In this document: positions 35,033 to 50,000 of the stretch, one piece after another
Position numbering within the stretch: position 1 is the stretch's first letter
How the letters are laid out: every line of letters starts with the position of its first letter
Assembly: GCA_002722955.1 (NCBI GenBank)
Contig: PBMZ01000055.1
Coordinates: 1 to 58,525, forward strand
From: Planctomycetaceae bacterium
GTDB taxonomy: Bacteria; Planctomycetota; Planctomycetia; Planctomycetales; Planctomycetaceae
Direction of reading: 5' to 3'
DNA length: 58,525 nucleotides
Program-made: the position numbers and the translations under genes
Notes under the pieces: model-generated
The model's input: only the letters and a program-made list of their open reading frames with translations
Database searches by the model: none
What the model was told of the DNA's origin: nothing

Positions 35033-38000
35033 ATGTTATTTACACCCTGGCTGAGCACTCTAAGAAACTCGATTCGCAACCGTCGGAAGCCCGGTCGAGT
35101 TTCACGCAGCGAGATCCGTCGTCGGCAGAAAGCGTTGTCGCGGCTGATTGAAGCATTGGAAGACCGCACACTGCTCGCGACCTTTAACGTCACGACATTC
35201 ACAGACGTCGTCGATGGCGGAGACGACGTTTTGAGCTTGCGCGAAGCGATCACCGCTGCGAATCAGAACACGGAAGCGGACACGATCAATCTTCTGGCCG
35301 GCACGTACCAGATGACGATTGACGGCTCGGGCGAGAACGCGAACGCGTCGGGTGACTTCGATGTCACTGACAAGTTTGGTGTGACGTTTGCCGGAGCAGG
35401 AATGACGTCGACGATCATTGATGCGTCAGGGTTAAGGACCGTCGATCGCGTGTTTGACCTGCGCGGTACGGGAATGGTGACCTTTCAAGATCTGACGATC
35501 ACGAACGGAAGCGTTGAGACAGGCGGCGGTGGTGGAATTCTTAGCGATGGGCAATCCGTCGACTTGAACCGAGTCGTCCTTTCGAACAACTCGGCGACAG
35601 GATCAGGCGTCGATGGCCAAGGCGGCGGGTTCCGAGCGATGAAGACAGGTTTCGCGACCTACAACATCACCGACAGTCTGCTCGTCAATAACATAGGCAA
35701 CATCAGCGGCGGCGCGATCAGCATCGAGAATGGCAACTTTACGATTCGTCGCAGCAACTTGAATAACAATGATGCCACGAACGGCGATGGCGGCGCCATT
35801 CATGTCCAAGGAACGGGAATCACGTTGGATGTCGAGGACACTGGCTTCGACAGCAACACTGGCGGAACCGGCGGCGCGTTAAATGTCAGTCCATTCGCTG
35901 GTACTGATGCCAACGTCAGTTTGAGCCGAACCGCCTTCACCAACAACGACGGTGGCAATGGCGGTGCGATTCGAATGGGAGCCTCGATGGGCATGATGAT
36001 GATCATGAACTCCACGATTTCTGGGAACACGGCGTCGGGTGCCGGTGGCGGTGTTTCGTTCCAAGGTGGTACAAACACGGTGGTCAATACCACGATCTCC
36101 AACAACAGTGGAGACGCCGGTGGTGGAGTTGAACACATTCTGGCCGGTACTTCGACGACGTTCACCAATTCGATCATCGCTGGAAACTCCGCAAACACCG
36201 GTGACGACTTCATCAACTTTGGCGGCACGCCCACAAGTGGTGGCAACAACCTCGTCGGCGTCGCAGACGGTCCGCCAGTGTTCTTCGACATGATGAATAA
36301 TGATCGAACTGGCGTGAACGCAGCGACGATCATTGGGACGCTGCAAGACAACGGTGGCTTCACGCTTTCTCACAATCCCATCGATGGTGGTTTGGCCATC
36401 GATACGGGAAGTCCAGCGCCGTTCATGGAAGGTGATGTGGCTCAACGGCGTGAGCCGCGGTTTCTGGATGGGGACGGTGACGGAAGTTTTGTTCCCGATA
36501 TCGGTGCCATTGAATTTCTCGGTAATAACGCGGTGTTGGTCGATAGTTCAGCCGACCTTGTCGACGCCAACATTGGTGATGGAAACGTCGCTTCCGCAGG
36601 CGGCGAGCGAACTTTGCGGGCCGCCATTCAAGAAGCGAATGCGAGTTCGATTGATACGATCGTCTTAACGGACGGCACGTATTTCTTGGATCTTGCCGGA
36701 AACGATGAAGATTCGTCGGCGACCGGTGATTTAGACATCACTTCGAACCTCGACATCATCGGTCCCGGTCCGTCAACGACCATTGATGGAACTCCACTTT
36801 CGAACGACCGTATTATCGACATTCGGAACGGTGCGGATGTCAACTTCCGTGGCTTCAACATCACCGGCGGTCAAGCTCTTGATACCTCACAGAATGGTGG
36901 TGGAACGCGCATCAACAGTGGGTCGGCAGTGACTTTTCATACTGTCGATCACTTCGCGAACCGTGCGAACAACGATGGTGGCGCTATCTTTATCGACAGC
37001 GGTAGTTCGCTGGACATTACTGGAGGCGGGTTCTCTGGCAACATGGCTGGCGACATAGCCAGTCCTGAAGCAACGGACGAAGGTGGTACCATATTCAACC
37101 GGGGTACGCTGACCATCATGCCCAATAATGGTTCGGGAGTCTTCATCAGTCGTTCAAGTGCGACCGGTCGTGGTGGAGCGATCTTCAATGATACTGGTGC
37201 CGTGGCGAACTTTGATGGGCTAAACATCTCCAGCGCACACGCGGAAGACACGGCAGGTGCTATCCACAACCTGGGCACGATGACGATTACAAGCAGTCTT
37301 CCCTCACCTTCAACGATATCGGGTTTTATTTTTGCTCAGAACAATGGAACGGGTGCGATCGTCAACGCCGGAGTGTTGTCTTTGGATAACGTCAGTCTTG
37401 ACGGTGGTGGAAGTTCGATGGGCGGCGTTGGAGGCATTGAATCATCGGGTACGCTGACCGTTACCAACTCGTTCATCAATGCCAGCAGCGGCGGTGATGC
37501 CGGCGGTATCCGAGTCACGGGCGGGACGGCGTCCATTTCGAACACGACGTTTGACAACAACCAAGCATTAATGACTCATGGTGGTGCCATTCGAGGTACG
37601 GGAACGGTCACTGTCACCGGAAGTACGTTCAACTTTAACCTTGCGGCTCTAGACGGCGGTGCAATTGCGATCGAACCTGGCGGCAACTTTACCGTCGACT
37701 CTAGCTCGTTCGTCGACAGTATGGCCAATCGATTCGGTGGCGCCATCAAGAACGATGGCACTTTGACGTTAACGAACTCGGCGATCGATAGCAGCCAAGC
37801 GAATGTAGCCGGTGGTGCTGGCGGTGGTATCTACAACACGGGAACAGCGACGATTTCGAATTCGTCTTTTACGAACAACACTTCGACGGCCGCCGGTAAC
37901 ACAGGCGGCGGTATCTTCATCGCTGGTGGTTCGGGCAATGTCTCGATTTCCGATTCGACGATCTCAAGCAACATGTCCGGAGCCGGTGGCGGCATCAACA

Positions 38001-41000
38001 TCGCTGGACAGGGCGGTTCGGTTTCGTTGTCGAGCGTCACGATAACCGAGAACTCGGCGAATGGTCCTGGCGGCGGAATTCAAGACTTGGGTGGAGGACT
38101 GTCGCTGTTCAACACGGTCGTTGCTAACAATGGCGAGACGAGTGTTGATGATATCTCAACGGTGGGGGCGGTTACTTCGAACGGCTTCAACTTCATCGGA
38201 ATCGGGCCCGTTCCCGGACTTGTCAACGGCATGAGTAACGATGTTGTTGGCTCGGATGTTGCGCCTGCCGACGCGATGCTGGATGTCCTTGACCAACGTG
38301 GAATATTCCGAGTCCACTCGCCTCTGTTGAACAGCCCGTTGATTGATTCAGGTAGCAACGTTGGTGTGTCGCAGTTTGACAACCTTGGCGTCACGCGTAT
38401 CTTGGATGGCCCGGATGCTGATCGCATCAAGACCATTGATCGTGGTTCTGTCGAGTTTGGTTCGTTTCATGTGACCAGCACAGTCGATGAGGTCGATTCG
38501 AGTCCTGGCAACGGAAGGGCGATCTCCGCCCAAGGCAACCGAACCTTGCGCGCAGCGATTCAAGAATCGAATGCGTTGGCCGGTGACAACGTGATCATCT
38601 TGCCGATTGGCGATTATTCGATTGGCATCGCTGGTCGAGACGAAGATTTGGCGGCAACCGGTGACTTCGATATCAGAGACACGGTTGGTGATTTGACAAT
38701 TCACGGTGCTGGCTCGGCGACCACCATCGTTCGCGGCGCGTCGATGGATCGTGTGTTTGATGTGAGACCAAGTTCACTGTTCGTTCTCGATGGTGTCACT
38801 GTTCGAGAAGGCTCGGTCTTCGAGACTGCTGATGATGCTCGGGGCGGTGGTATTCGCATTGCCAACACGGCGACGACCACGATTCGCAATTCTGTGATTA
38901 CCGACAACAACATTAATGCCGCGTCCGGGGCGACAGGAACCCCAGGTGAACTGGGAGTCGGCGGCGATGGAACTCCCGGCGGAAATGGCGGCGATGGATT
39001 TCACGCTTTCGGTGCTGGTGTTTTCAACGAAGGCTTGACGACGTTGGAAAACGTGACTGTCTCGTCGAACTTGGCTCGCGCCGGTAACGGTGGCGACGGC
39101 GGCATGGGCGGCGATGGCGATACCGGCAGTGATGGCGGTGACGGCGGCCTCGGTGGAGCTGGCGGCGATGTTCGCGGTGCTGGAATCTATAACAGTTTCA
39201 ATGGCATCTTGACGCTGACGAATGTCAACGTCGACGCCAACACGGCTCTGGGTGGATTCGGTGGTCTGGGTGGAGACGGCGGTAACGGCGATGTGAATGG
39301 CGGTAACGGCGGAGACGGAGGCGATGGCGGCTCGATCGATGGTGGTGGTGTGTCCAACGACGGCGGTGTGCTGACGATCGACGGCGGAAAGATCAGCACG
39401 TCGACTTTAACGGGTGGCGCGCCCGGAATGGCTGGCTTTGGTGGATCCGGAAATACTCAGGCCGGCAACGATGGCAGCGCTGGTGCTCCTTCGGGGACTC
39501 GCGGCGGCGGCTTGAGTAATTTGGGCGGAACGGTGACTGTCAATCTCACCTCGTTCAGCGACAACACGGCTTTCCAAGGTGCCGGTATTTACAACTTAAG
39601 CGGTACGTTGAATATTGAAGAAGCATCGATCAGCTCGAACACGGCGAGCGATCTCGGCGGCGGTTTGTTCAATTTATTCGGAACGGTCAACGCCACTCGG
39701 ATTTTGATCGACGAGAACACGGCTGCCGACGGTGGCGGTTTGTTTAACTCGAACGGAACGGTCAATCTCGAGAGTTCAACGATCTCCGGAAACATGGCCA
39801 CGGCAACGGGTGGCGGTATTCGCAACGATTCGAATGCGTCGACCGTCACGAACTTGGCCAATGTCACGATCACCAACAACACAGCGAACGACGGTGGCGG
39901 CGTCGAGGTGCCTGGTGCCTCGGCGGTCAACGTGTTCAACACAATCATCGCTGGCAACACGGGATTGAACAGCAATCCCGATGTTCGCGGAACCTTTAAT
40001 TCCGGCGGTAACAACTTGATCGGCGATGCTGGAACGTCGGCTGGATTTACGGAGGGCGCCAACGCCGATCAAGTCGGTAATTCAGGCACGCCGAAAGATC
40101 CGGGAATCACGCCGCTTGGTAACTTCGGCGGCCCGACTCGCACACATGCATTGTTGGCAACAAGTATAGCCATCGATGCCGGTCAAGCTCCGCAAGGGCC
40201 GCCGAATGGCATGTTCGATCAGCGCGGCGCTGGATTTGCTCGCGTTCTAGATGGAGACAACAGCGGAGCAGCCACCACAGACATCGGTTCCTTCGAATTC
40301 GGTACGTTGAATGTCAACAGCACGATCGACGCCCCAGATGCCAACATCGGTGACGGACTCGTTGCTGATGCCGCGGGCAACGCCACGTTGCGAGCCGCAA
40401 TTCAAGAAGCCAATGCCTTGGCCGGCGATCAAATCATCGTGCTCGGCGCGGGTACGTTTAACTTGACGCTGACCGGCACGGGTGAGAACGTGGCGGCGAC
40501 GGGCGATTTGGATATCGTCAACGGTGGTATTACCATCGTCGGCATCGATCCCGAGAACACCACGATCAACGGTAACGCCATCGACCGCGTGTTCCATGTT
40601 CTCGATGGTGCTCGGTTAGACGTTCAAGACTTGACCATCATGGATGGCGAAATCACTACGACCGACACGGGCGGTGCCATTCGTGTCGAGGGCAGCGGTA
40701 TCCTCAACGGAACCAATCTTCGTGTGCGTGCAAACAACGCTCAGAGCGGTGCCGGATTGGGAGTCGCTGGCACAAGTGTCACGACATTGACGGATGTTGA
40801 CTTCGTATCCAACATCGCCACACGCGACGGCGGTGGCATCTTTGCGAATGGAAACTCCGTCGTGAATTTGGTTCGAGGCAACGTGTTGTTCAACCAAGCT
40901 CTCGGCATACCGCCAACGGCTGGTAGCGGTGGTGCGGTGTTCTTGACGGATTCGGCGACGTTAAATGTCGATGGTACGAATTTCGACAACAACACGGCAT

Positions 41001-44000
41001 TAATTCGCGGTGGTGCGATTGCTACAAGCAGCGGTTCGGTCAACGTCTCCAACGCCACGTTTTCCAACAACTTTGCTACATTCGGCGGAGCTGACGGTGG
41101 AGCGATCTTCGTGGGTGGAACGGGGCACCTCGATGTCTTGAACACGACGTTCACGAACAACTCGGCTGCTGAATTTGGTGGTGCGATCGCTTTCGATTCC
41201 AGCAACGATGGTGTCATTCTTCACAGCCGCATCACGGGTGTCGGCGCCACTTTCGGTGGCGGCATTTTCCACGGTGGTGATAGTGAATTGGAAGTCGGAT
41301 TTACCACGATCGATGGCGGCATGGTTAGCTTTGGCGGCGGTATCTTTGTTGACGGGATAAACGCTCCGAACAACGAATTGGACCTACACGACAGTACGAT
41401 TTCAAACATCATTGCGGGGGGTGCAGCGGGCGGCTTGTTCAACAGGAACGGCGAGTCAACGATTCGCAACACCACTTTCTCGGGCAATACGGGTTCATCC
41501 GAAGGCGGCGCCATTCGGAACAACAACGGTACCGTGCTGATCGTTCATAGCACGATCACCAACAACACTGGCGTCGGCATCAACAATTCTGGCGGTATGG
41601 TCACCGTCGGTAACTCGATCATCGCTCAGAACACATTAGGCAGTTCGGATCCCGATGTCAGTGGGACGTTTACGTCGTTGGGCTTTAACATCATCGGAGA
41701 TTCGGGCAACGCCACCGGATTTGCGCCGTCCGTGAACTTTGATTTCGTCGGCGATGCACAGACACCGTTTAATCCGGATATCGGCCCCTTGCAAGACAAC
41801 GGCGGTTCGACCTTCACGCATGCTTTGAACATATCCAGCCCGGCTCGCGACCGAGGCTCATTGTTGGCCAATCCGCGAACTGATCAACGCGGCGTGCCGC
41901 GCGACGGTCAAGTTGACGTCGGTGCTTTTGAATTCTCGAATGCATTCATCGTCAACACAACAGCCGACACCGTCGACGCCAATCCTGGTGATGGCGTCGC
42001 CGCGGATACGATGGGGAAAACATCGATTCGCGCGGCGATTCAAGAATCCAACGCCTTGGCCGGAAGGCAAACGATTGTGATTCCTTTTGGCGTTTATAAC
42101 TTGGCTATCAGCGGTGCGAACGAGGACTTGGCAGCGACGGGTGACTTGGACATCACAGACGATGTGTTGATCGTTGGCGACGGCAACGGGGCGACCATCG
42201 ACGGCCAACAATTGGACCGCGTGTTTGATGTTCAAAGTGGAGCAAACGCCACCATTCGCCGAGTCACCGCGCAAAACGGTCAAGTGTTCGGGCAAGATTC
42301 GCTCGACGGAGCAGGCGGCGGCATTCGAGTCTTCGGCAATCTGACGTTGGGTACGTCGGCAGTCATCAACAGTTCCGCTCAAGAACACGGTGGCGGTATC
42401 GCTGTCTCATTGGGATCGTTGACGCTCGAGGATTCATCCGTCAACACCAACGCCACCGATGGCACTGGCGGCGGTATCTACAACGCGGGCGGCGTGGTCA
42501 CTTTGAGAAGAACTACGGTCTCTGGCAACACTGCCAATTCTCCAACAGTCGGCGGCGGCGGAATTCGTAACGATGCGGGCTTCTTGAACGTGCTTGATCG
42601 TTCGGTCATCTCGGGCAACACCGCGATCAACTTCGGTGGCGGTATCCACGGCACGCAAGATGTAACGGTCGACGCTAGTACGATCAACAACAATACGGCC
42701 CTGCAAGGTGGCGGCATCTACGGTGATTTGGGTGTCAGCATTTCGTTGAATGACTCGACCATTGATTCGAACACGGCCAATCAAGACGGTGGCGGTATCT
42801 TCACTGGAACAGGATTCGTTACTACGAATCGCTCGACAATTTCGAACAACATGGCCACGGCCGATGGCGGCGGCTTGCGACTTGGCCCCGGTTCGACCGG
42901 CACGTTTTCAAACACGACGATCTCTGGCAACTCGGCCATGGATGGTGGAGGAATCTGGAATGACCCAGGCGGCACATTGACCTTCGTCCATTCAACCGTC
43001 GCGGCCAATGCGGCGACGGGCACTGGCGGCGGAATCTTGAATTCCGCTGGCGGGATAGCCACCGTTAGCAATTCGATCATCGCCGACAATACCGCGTCCA
43101 TGGGGCCCGACGTTTTCGGGACGTTTGTTTCAACCGGACAAAACGTGGTTGAACGTAACGATGGTTCGATGGGCTTTGTTGACGGTGACAATGACGACAT
43201 CGTCGGCACGAACGCCGCGCCAGAAGATGCGATGTTGGATCCGTTGGCGCACAACGGTGGACGCACACGAACGCACGCCTTGCAAGCCGGCAGCCCTGCC
43301 ATCGATTTAGTTGATGATGGCAGCAACTTGAACATCGATCAACGCCGAGGACCACGGCCGCAAGAAATGGCTTCTGATGCTGGTTCCTTCGAATTTGGTG
43401 TGAACGCTGTCTTTGTGGACTCGACCGCAGACGCCATCGATCCCAACGTTGGCAATGGCGACGCGATCTCAACCAATGGTCAAGTGACATTGCGATCAGC
43501 AATTATGGAAACGGGCTCGGCCGGTGGCGGCATAATCGTCTTGCCTCAAGGTACTTACCAATTCGACTTGACCGGTCCGAACGAAGACTTGGGCGCTGCA
43601 GGCGACTTGGACATCACTGGCAACATCACGATTTTAGGTGCTGGCAACATCAACACGATCATCGATGCGCGCGACTTCGACCGGGTGTTCGAAGTGCTAA
43701 GCGACGCGACGCTGAGTTTGAGCGACTTAACGGTCACGAACGGCAATACTTTTACGTCGACCGTCCAAGACGGTGGTGCGATCCGTGCGTTTGGAGAATC
43801 GACGCTGAATCTGACGAATGTGGTTGTTTCCGAGAGTCTCGCTAATGGCGATGGCGGTGGTATTCACGCGGACGATGCGATCTTGAACATTACGAACGGT
43901 GCCATTACCGGCAATTCGGCTCGCGGTTCACGCGGTGGCGGTTTGGTCAGCACGGGCTTGATGAATATGGCTACGTTGACCAACGTGGCCATCTCGAATA

Positions 44001-47000
44001 ACTCGGCGGGTCTCGAAGGCGGCGGTGTCTACAACGCTGACGGCTCGATCACGATCACAGGTGGTTCCATTACAGGCAATAACACAATGCAGTCATCCTG
44101 TGGTCTGCACAATCTCAACGGTCAGGCAACCGTTGACGGCACGGTTATTGACAACAATCTCTCTTTGGGTGCCGCCAGCGGTGGTGGTATTAAGAACGAG
44201 GGCACGTCGGCTCTATTGAACCTGAACAATGCCACCATCACCAACAATGTGACAGGTGGACTAGGTGGTGGTTTGTATAACTTCAACGAAGCTACCGCTA
44301 ACGTGACCAACAGCACATTTTCAGGCAACCTAGGTAATTCGGGCGGTGGTGGTGTTGCTAATGAGACGGATGCGATTCTGAATCTAACCAACTCGACGCT
44401 CAGCGGAAACACAACGTCTAACACGGGTGGCGGTCTATTAAATAGGGGCTCTGCCACGGCCACATTGGTGAATGTCACGATCACAGAAAATAAGAGTAGA
44501 GATGTCAGCACGCCGGGTGGTGGTATCGACACACGGGTCGGCGCGACAACGAATCTGTTCAACACGATTGTCGCCGGTAATGTTGGCGACGGTGATCTCG
44601 CCGGCATGGTGACTTCCAACGGTAACAACTTGATTGGCGACATCGGATCGTCAACAGGCGTCGACGATGGTGTCAACGGTGATATTGCTGGTGGCGACGG
44701 TGGAGTGGTGATCACTGCGGCGACCAACACGACACCCATTCAAATTACCTCGACCGGTCACGGTTTGGTAACCGGCGATCGCGTTTACATTAGCGGCGTC
44801 ACCGGCAACACGAATGCCAATGGCACGTTCAATATCACGGTCATCGACAACGATACCTTCTCGCTCGATGGCAGCAGTGGCAACGCCACATTCCGTGGAT
44901 CAGCGCTCGCGCGGATTTTGGTCGACCCGCTGCTGCAGTCTTTGGCCGATAACACGGGGCCGACGCAAACACATCGCTTGCTTCCAGGAAGCCCGGCTAT
45001 TGACACTGGTAACAACACCGGAGCTCCAGCAACCGATCAGCGCGGCATTGCGCGGCCGGTTGGACCAAATGTTGATATTGGTTCGTTGGAATTGTTCTTC
45101 GGTCAAGCGACAGGAATCAAGTTCAACGACCTCGACGGCGATGGCGTCCAAGGCATGGGTGAAACTGGATTGCCTGGCGTCACTGTATTCGTTGACTTAG
45201 ACAACGACGGCATCTTCGACAACGGCGAACCGTCTGCAGTCACTGCGTTAGATGGAACTTACACGATCAATCTGATTCCTTCCGGCCAGCGATCGATCGT
45301 TGAGATCGTGCCTAATGGATTCCGTCAAACGGCGCCGGTCGCGCAGGGCTTGCCGTTCGATATTGCCGCTGTTCCGGTGACTGTGGCGACCAGTACGGTG
45401 CCAACCTCTTTCCTTGTACAAGATCTTAACGGTGACGGTCGCGATGATGTTGCGGTAGCTCACGCTGGAACAGACGATGTCATTGTCTATCTCAGCGACA
45501 ACCAAGGAAACTTGAATGCTCAGCCCGCGATCAGCGTTGGCGCTGTGCCAAATTCGATCATTGCCGTGGATTTGACGAACGATGGGCAAGTCGAATTGAT
45601 CACGGCTAACACTGGGTCGAACAACATTTCTGTGTTGACCAATCTCGGCGGCGGCAACTTTACTTCAGCCGTGAACTTTGCCACTGCTAACGGTCCAACG
45701 TCGCTGACGCAGGTCAATGTTAACGGCGACGCGTTCAACGACATCGTTGTCGCCAGTGATACGACCAACACGATCACCGCGTTTCTGGGTGATGGTATGG
45801 GCGGATTGACGGCGGAGCCGAGCTTCGTCTTTGCCGTCGGAGTCGGTGATTCACCGCGAGGCATCACCGCGGCTGATTTCGACAACAACGGAACCGGCGA
45901 CGTCATTGTTTCGAATACGGACAGCGGAACGGTGACCGTCATGTTAAACCTTGGCGGGGGAGCCTTCGACGTTTCCTTTACAACCACCGTGGGGACGACC
46001 CCCGAATACATCGTCGCTGATGACCTGAATGGTGATATGCTGCCCGACGTCGTGGTATCGAACCAAGATTCAGACTCGATTTCGGTTTTGTTGAACACGG
46101 GAATCGGGATGTTTGATCGAACCGATATCAACGTCGGCCCGGAGATTTCAGGGCTGGATCTCGGCGACTACGACGATGATGGCAACATCGATATTGCTGT
46201 CGAGAGAGCCGACACTGGAACGCTACAAATACTTCGAAACGACGGCAGCGGTGCCTTTTCAATAGCGCTTGTCGTTAACTCCGGCGGCTCCGGAGTTGTC
46301 GATCTGGCACTCGCGAACTTTGATGACGACGATCTTTCGGATGTCTTCTCACTGAAGACTGGCGTCGAGAATTTCACCATCCTGCGGAATCTGAATCAGT
46401 CCGACAGGGTGACGATCAATCCGGGACAAACGGAAATCGTTGAGGCGTTTGGCAACCAAGAGTTGGCGACGATCACCGGAATCAAATTCAACGACAACAT
46501 AAACGTCAATGGCATCCAAGACGCGGGTGAGCTAGGTATTGGCGGCATTCAGATCTTTGTCGACTACAATGGCAACGAAGTCGTTGATCCCGGTGAACCA
46601 AGTACGTTCACCGCTGCGGACGGGACATACACGTTAACTGGCGTGATTCCAGGATTCGTGGCGGTTAGCGAGATCTTGCCTGCGAACACCACACCGACAA
46701 CATCGTTGATGAATGGATTTGGAGCCACAGAAAACACCGGAGCCTTTAACGTTGGTGCGAACTCAGTGTCGTTCGACTTTGATGGAGACGGTGACCTCGA
46801 TCTGGCTGTACTCGGTACCGCTGTTGAATTGTTCCGGAATGTGGGCAACGGTCAGTTTCAGTTCGTGCGATCCATGTTGGCCGGGAATAGTCCGACGACG
46901 ATTGTGGCAGCCGACTTTGATGGCGATCTCTTGCCAGATTTAGCCGTGGCGAACAACGGTTCGACTGCCGTTTCGCTGTTCTTTAATGAAGGCCAGGGAG

Positions 47001-50000
47001 ATTTCTCGACCGAGATCGTTGCGTTTCAAACAGGCGTTGGTCCGCGGCAGTTGGCTGCCGGTGACTTGGATGGTGACGGTGATGCTGACTTGGTCGTTCC
47101 GAATTTGCTTGAGAGTACGTTGACGATCGCCTTCAATGTCGATGATGGACGCTTTGGCGCGCCGGTGACAATCGGTGGAATCGTGTCTCCGCGAGCCGTC
47201 ACGATTGGGGACTTTAACAGAGATGGATTTGGAGACATCGCAGCCACTGTGGATAGCGACCGCGATGACATTCATATCTTACTGAACGACGGCAAGAATG
47301 TTTTTGCCAATGGACAGATTCTCGACAGTGGTGGAGTCGATCCACGAGACATCAAGTTCGGCGATGTTGATTCCGACGGCGATTTCGACTTGGTCGCTTC
47401 GCTAGCGTCCTCGAACGCAGTTGGTGTCTATTTGAACGACGGCACGGGGACGTTTGCCGCGCCGATGACGTTCGCGACACAAGGTAGTCCAGGTTCGGTA
47501 ACACTATCCGATGTGAACGGCGACAACCAACTGGATATTCTGGTATCAAATTCGACGTCAGGAACGATATCGCTATTCGCGAACGATGGTTTTGGTAGTT
47601 TCTTCTCTGCGGTAAATGTGCCCGTTGGCCAAGGCACGGTGGCCGACATTCCCGGCACAATTCACGTTGGCGATTTCACAGGAGACACAGACCGAGACAT
47701 CGTTGTCGTGAATGGCGGCACTGATCTGATCAGTCTCTTACGAGCTCAAAATGGTGTGAACTTCACGATCGCTCAAGCCGGCCAAACTGCAACTAGCGTC
47801 CGTTTCGGCAACGTCGCTTTATCAGCGGTCGAAGGAACTAAGTTCAACGACATCGATCGTGACGGAATCCGAGATGGCTTCGAGCCAGCTTTGGAGAACT
47901 TTACGATCTTTCTCGATTTGAACGACAACGAAATCTTGGATCCCGGTGAGCCGACGACGTTGACGGATGATAATGGCTTTTATCGGTTCGACAACGTTCC
48001 ACCAGCAAGCTCAACGATGCCATTCTTGATTGTTGGTGAGGTCAATCAGCAAGGCTTTATGCCGACGACGCCGATTGAACTTGATTTCGACACGGTTGTC
48101 CCCTTCGACACGGTTGTCCCCTTTGGAACGGGTCAAAATCCGCAAGGCATCGAGCTGGCCGACTTGAATTTAGATGGTCTCTTGGATGCGGTCGTCGCGA
48201 ACTTCGCCGACGATACGATTTCGATTGGATTGAACACCGGAGCGGGTGGTCTTCAACTGTCGACGACAGAAGCTGTTGGCGATGGTCCGGATTCCGTGTC
48301 GATTGGATTGCTCAACAACGATATGTTTCCTGACGTTGTCGTCACGAATCGGACCGACGGAACGGTGTCGGTTAAGTTCGGTGATGGTGCGGGTGGATTT
48401 AGCAGCACACAGACATTGACTGCGGGAAGTTTGCCGACGAGTTCCGTCTTGGCAGACTTGAATGGCGATGGCGGCCTGGACATCTCGGTCGCGAACATCG
48501 GTTCCAACAACGTTACGGTGTTCTTGAATAACTTGGCAGGTGGATTCAACGCGGGGGCAAACTTCGCTGCAGGTTCTCAACCCACGGATATCGCCGCGGC
48601 CGACGTTGATCAAGACAACGACTTGGACTTAGTCGTCTCCAATGGCTTGGCGTCTGGCACCGTGTCAACTCTTGCCAACAGCGGAGCAGGAACATTCTCG
48701 GCGCCGACTTCCTTTGCGGTTGGCGACGCGCCAGTTGCCGTCGCGGCCGAAGACTTTAATGGTGATGGCTTCGTCGATGTTGCCACGGCCAATCAGAATT
48801 CCGGCGACATATCGCTGTTGATCTCTCAAGGTGGCGGTGCTTTCTCATCAGCGATTAACTTGCTCACGAATGCCGGTGGTCCGGCGGATCTGGGGGCAGC
48901 TGATTTCGATCGAGATGGCGATATCGATATTGCAGTCTCTCATGGAACGACCGAGTTAGTAATCTTCAGGAACACGGGTGATGGCCTCACGGGCGAGAGT
49001 TTTATTGCGAACAACTCAAACAACGCATTGGCAATCGGCGACGTCGACAATGACAACTTGCTCGATATCGTGATCACGGATACTTCGGGCAATTTCGCCA
49101 ACGTTGTGGTCAACGATACGTTGTTCTCGCACGAGGTCAGTTTGCAGCCGGGACTGTTGGGATTCGGACTGGACTTCGGAAACTTTGCAACGCCAGCGAC
49201 GATCAGCGGGGTGAAGTTCGCCGACGTTGACGGCGATGGAGTTCGCTTACCGGGTGGCGTGTTTGCCAATGCGACCACGGATCGAAACACCGGCGGGGCA
49301 GTTGTCGTTGAGTTCCAATCGACGATCGCTGGTCCTGATGGCAATCTGCAAAGAGTTGTGATCAATGAGTCAGATCTCGGCAACGGTGCTCAAGCGACTG
49401 TCAGCATTCTGGGAACTCAAGTCACGGTGACGGTTAACAACAACGCCACGACACCGACTACGGCTCAACAGTTGGTCGACGCCGTCAATGGTGATCCGGT
49501 TGCGAGTATCTTGGTTGTTGCCAGCATTTTGAATGGAGACCCATCGACGGACGTGGCAACGGCGGGTACGAACGAGACGCTGATCCTTAACGGCGCCGGC
49601 GAGCTAGGGATTGGCGGCGTCACTGTATTTCTGGATGAGAACAACAACGGCCAATTCGATTCGTTGCCCGGAGTTAACGAACAGCAGCAAGTGCAGTTGT
49701 CCGGTTTTCCGACAGGCGGAACATTTACGCTGACGTTCGATGGCCAAACGACGGCTCCGATTGCGTTCAATGCATCAAACGCTGCTGTGCAGACTGCTTT
49801 GGAGAGCCTATCGAATATTAACGCGGGCGACGTATCGGTGCTCGGTGGTCCGCTGCCAGCGTTCGCGTTGACGATCGACTTTTTGAACAACTTGGGGCAA
49901 ATGGATGTTCCGGAGTTGATTGTCGATGGATCGAACTTGTTCCCACCGTTCGAGCCACCAGCCGAAGTGACGACGAACTTCCAAGGCGCTGTGCCGCGAA

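Noticed and set aside
35178..45100. CRISPR or phage tail-fibre interpretation of the repeats
   Set aside because: Repeats are protein-level, of variable length and divergent in DNA; no cas, capsid or terminase genes are present.
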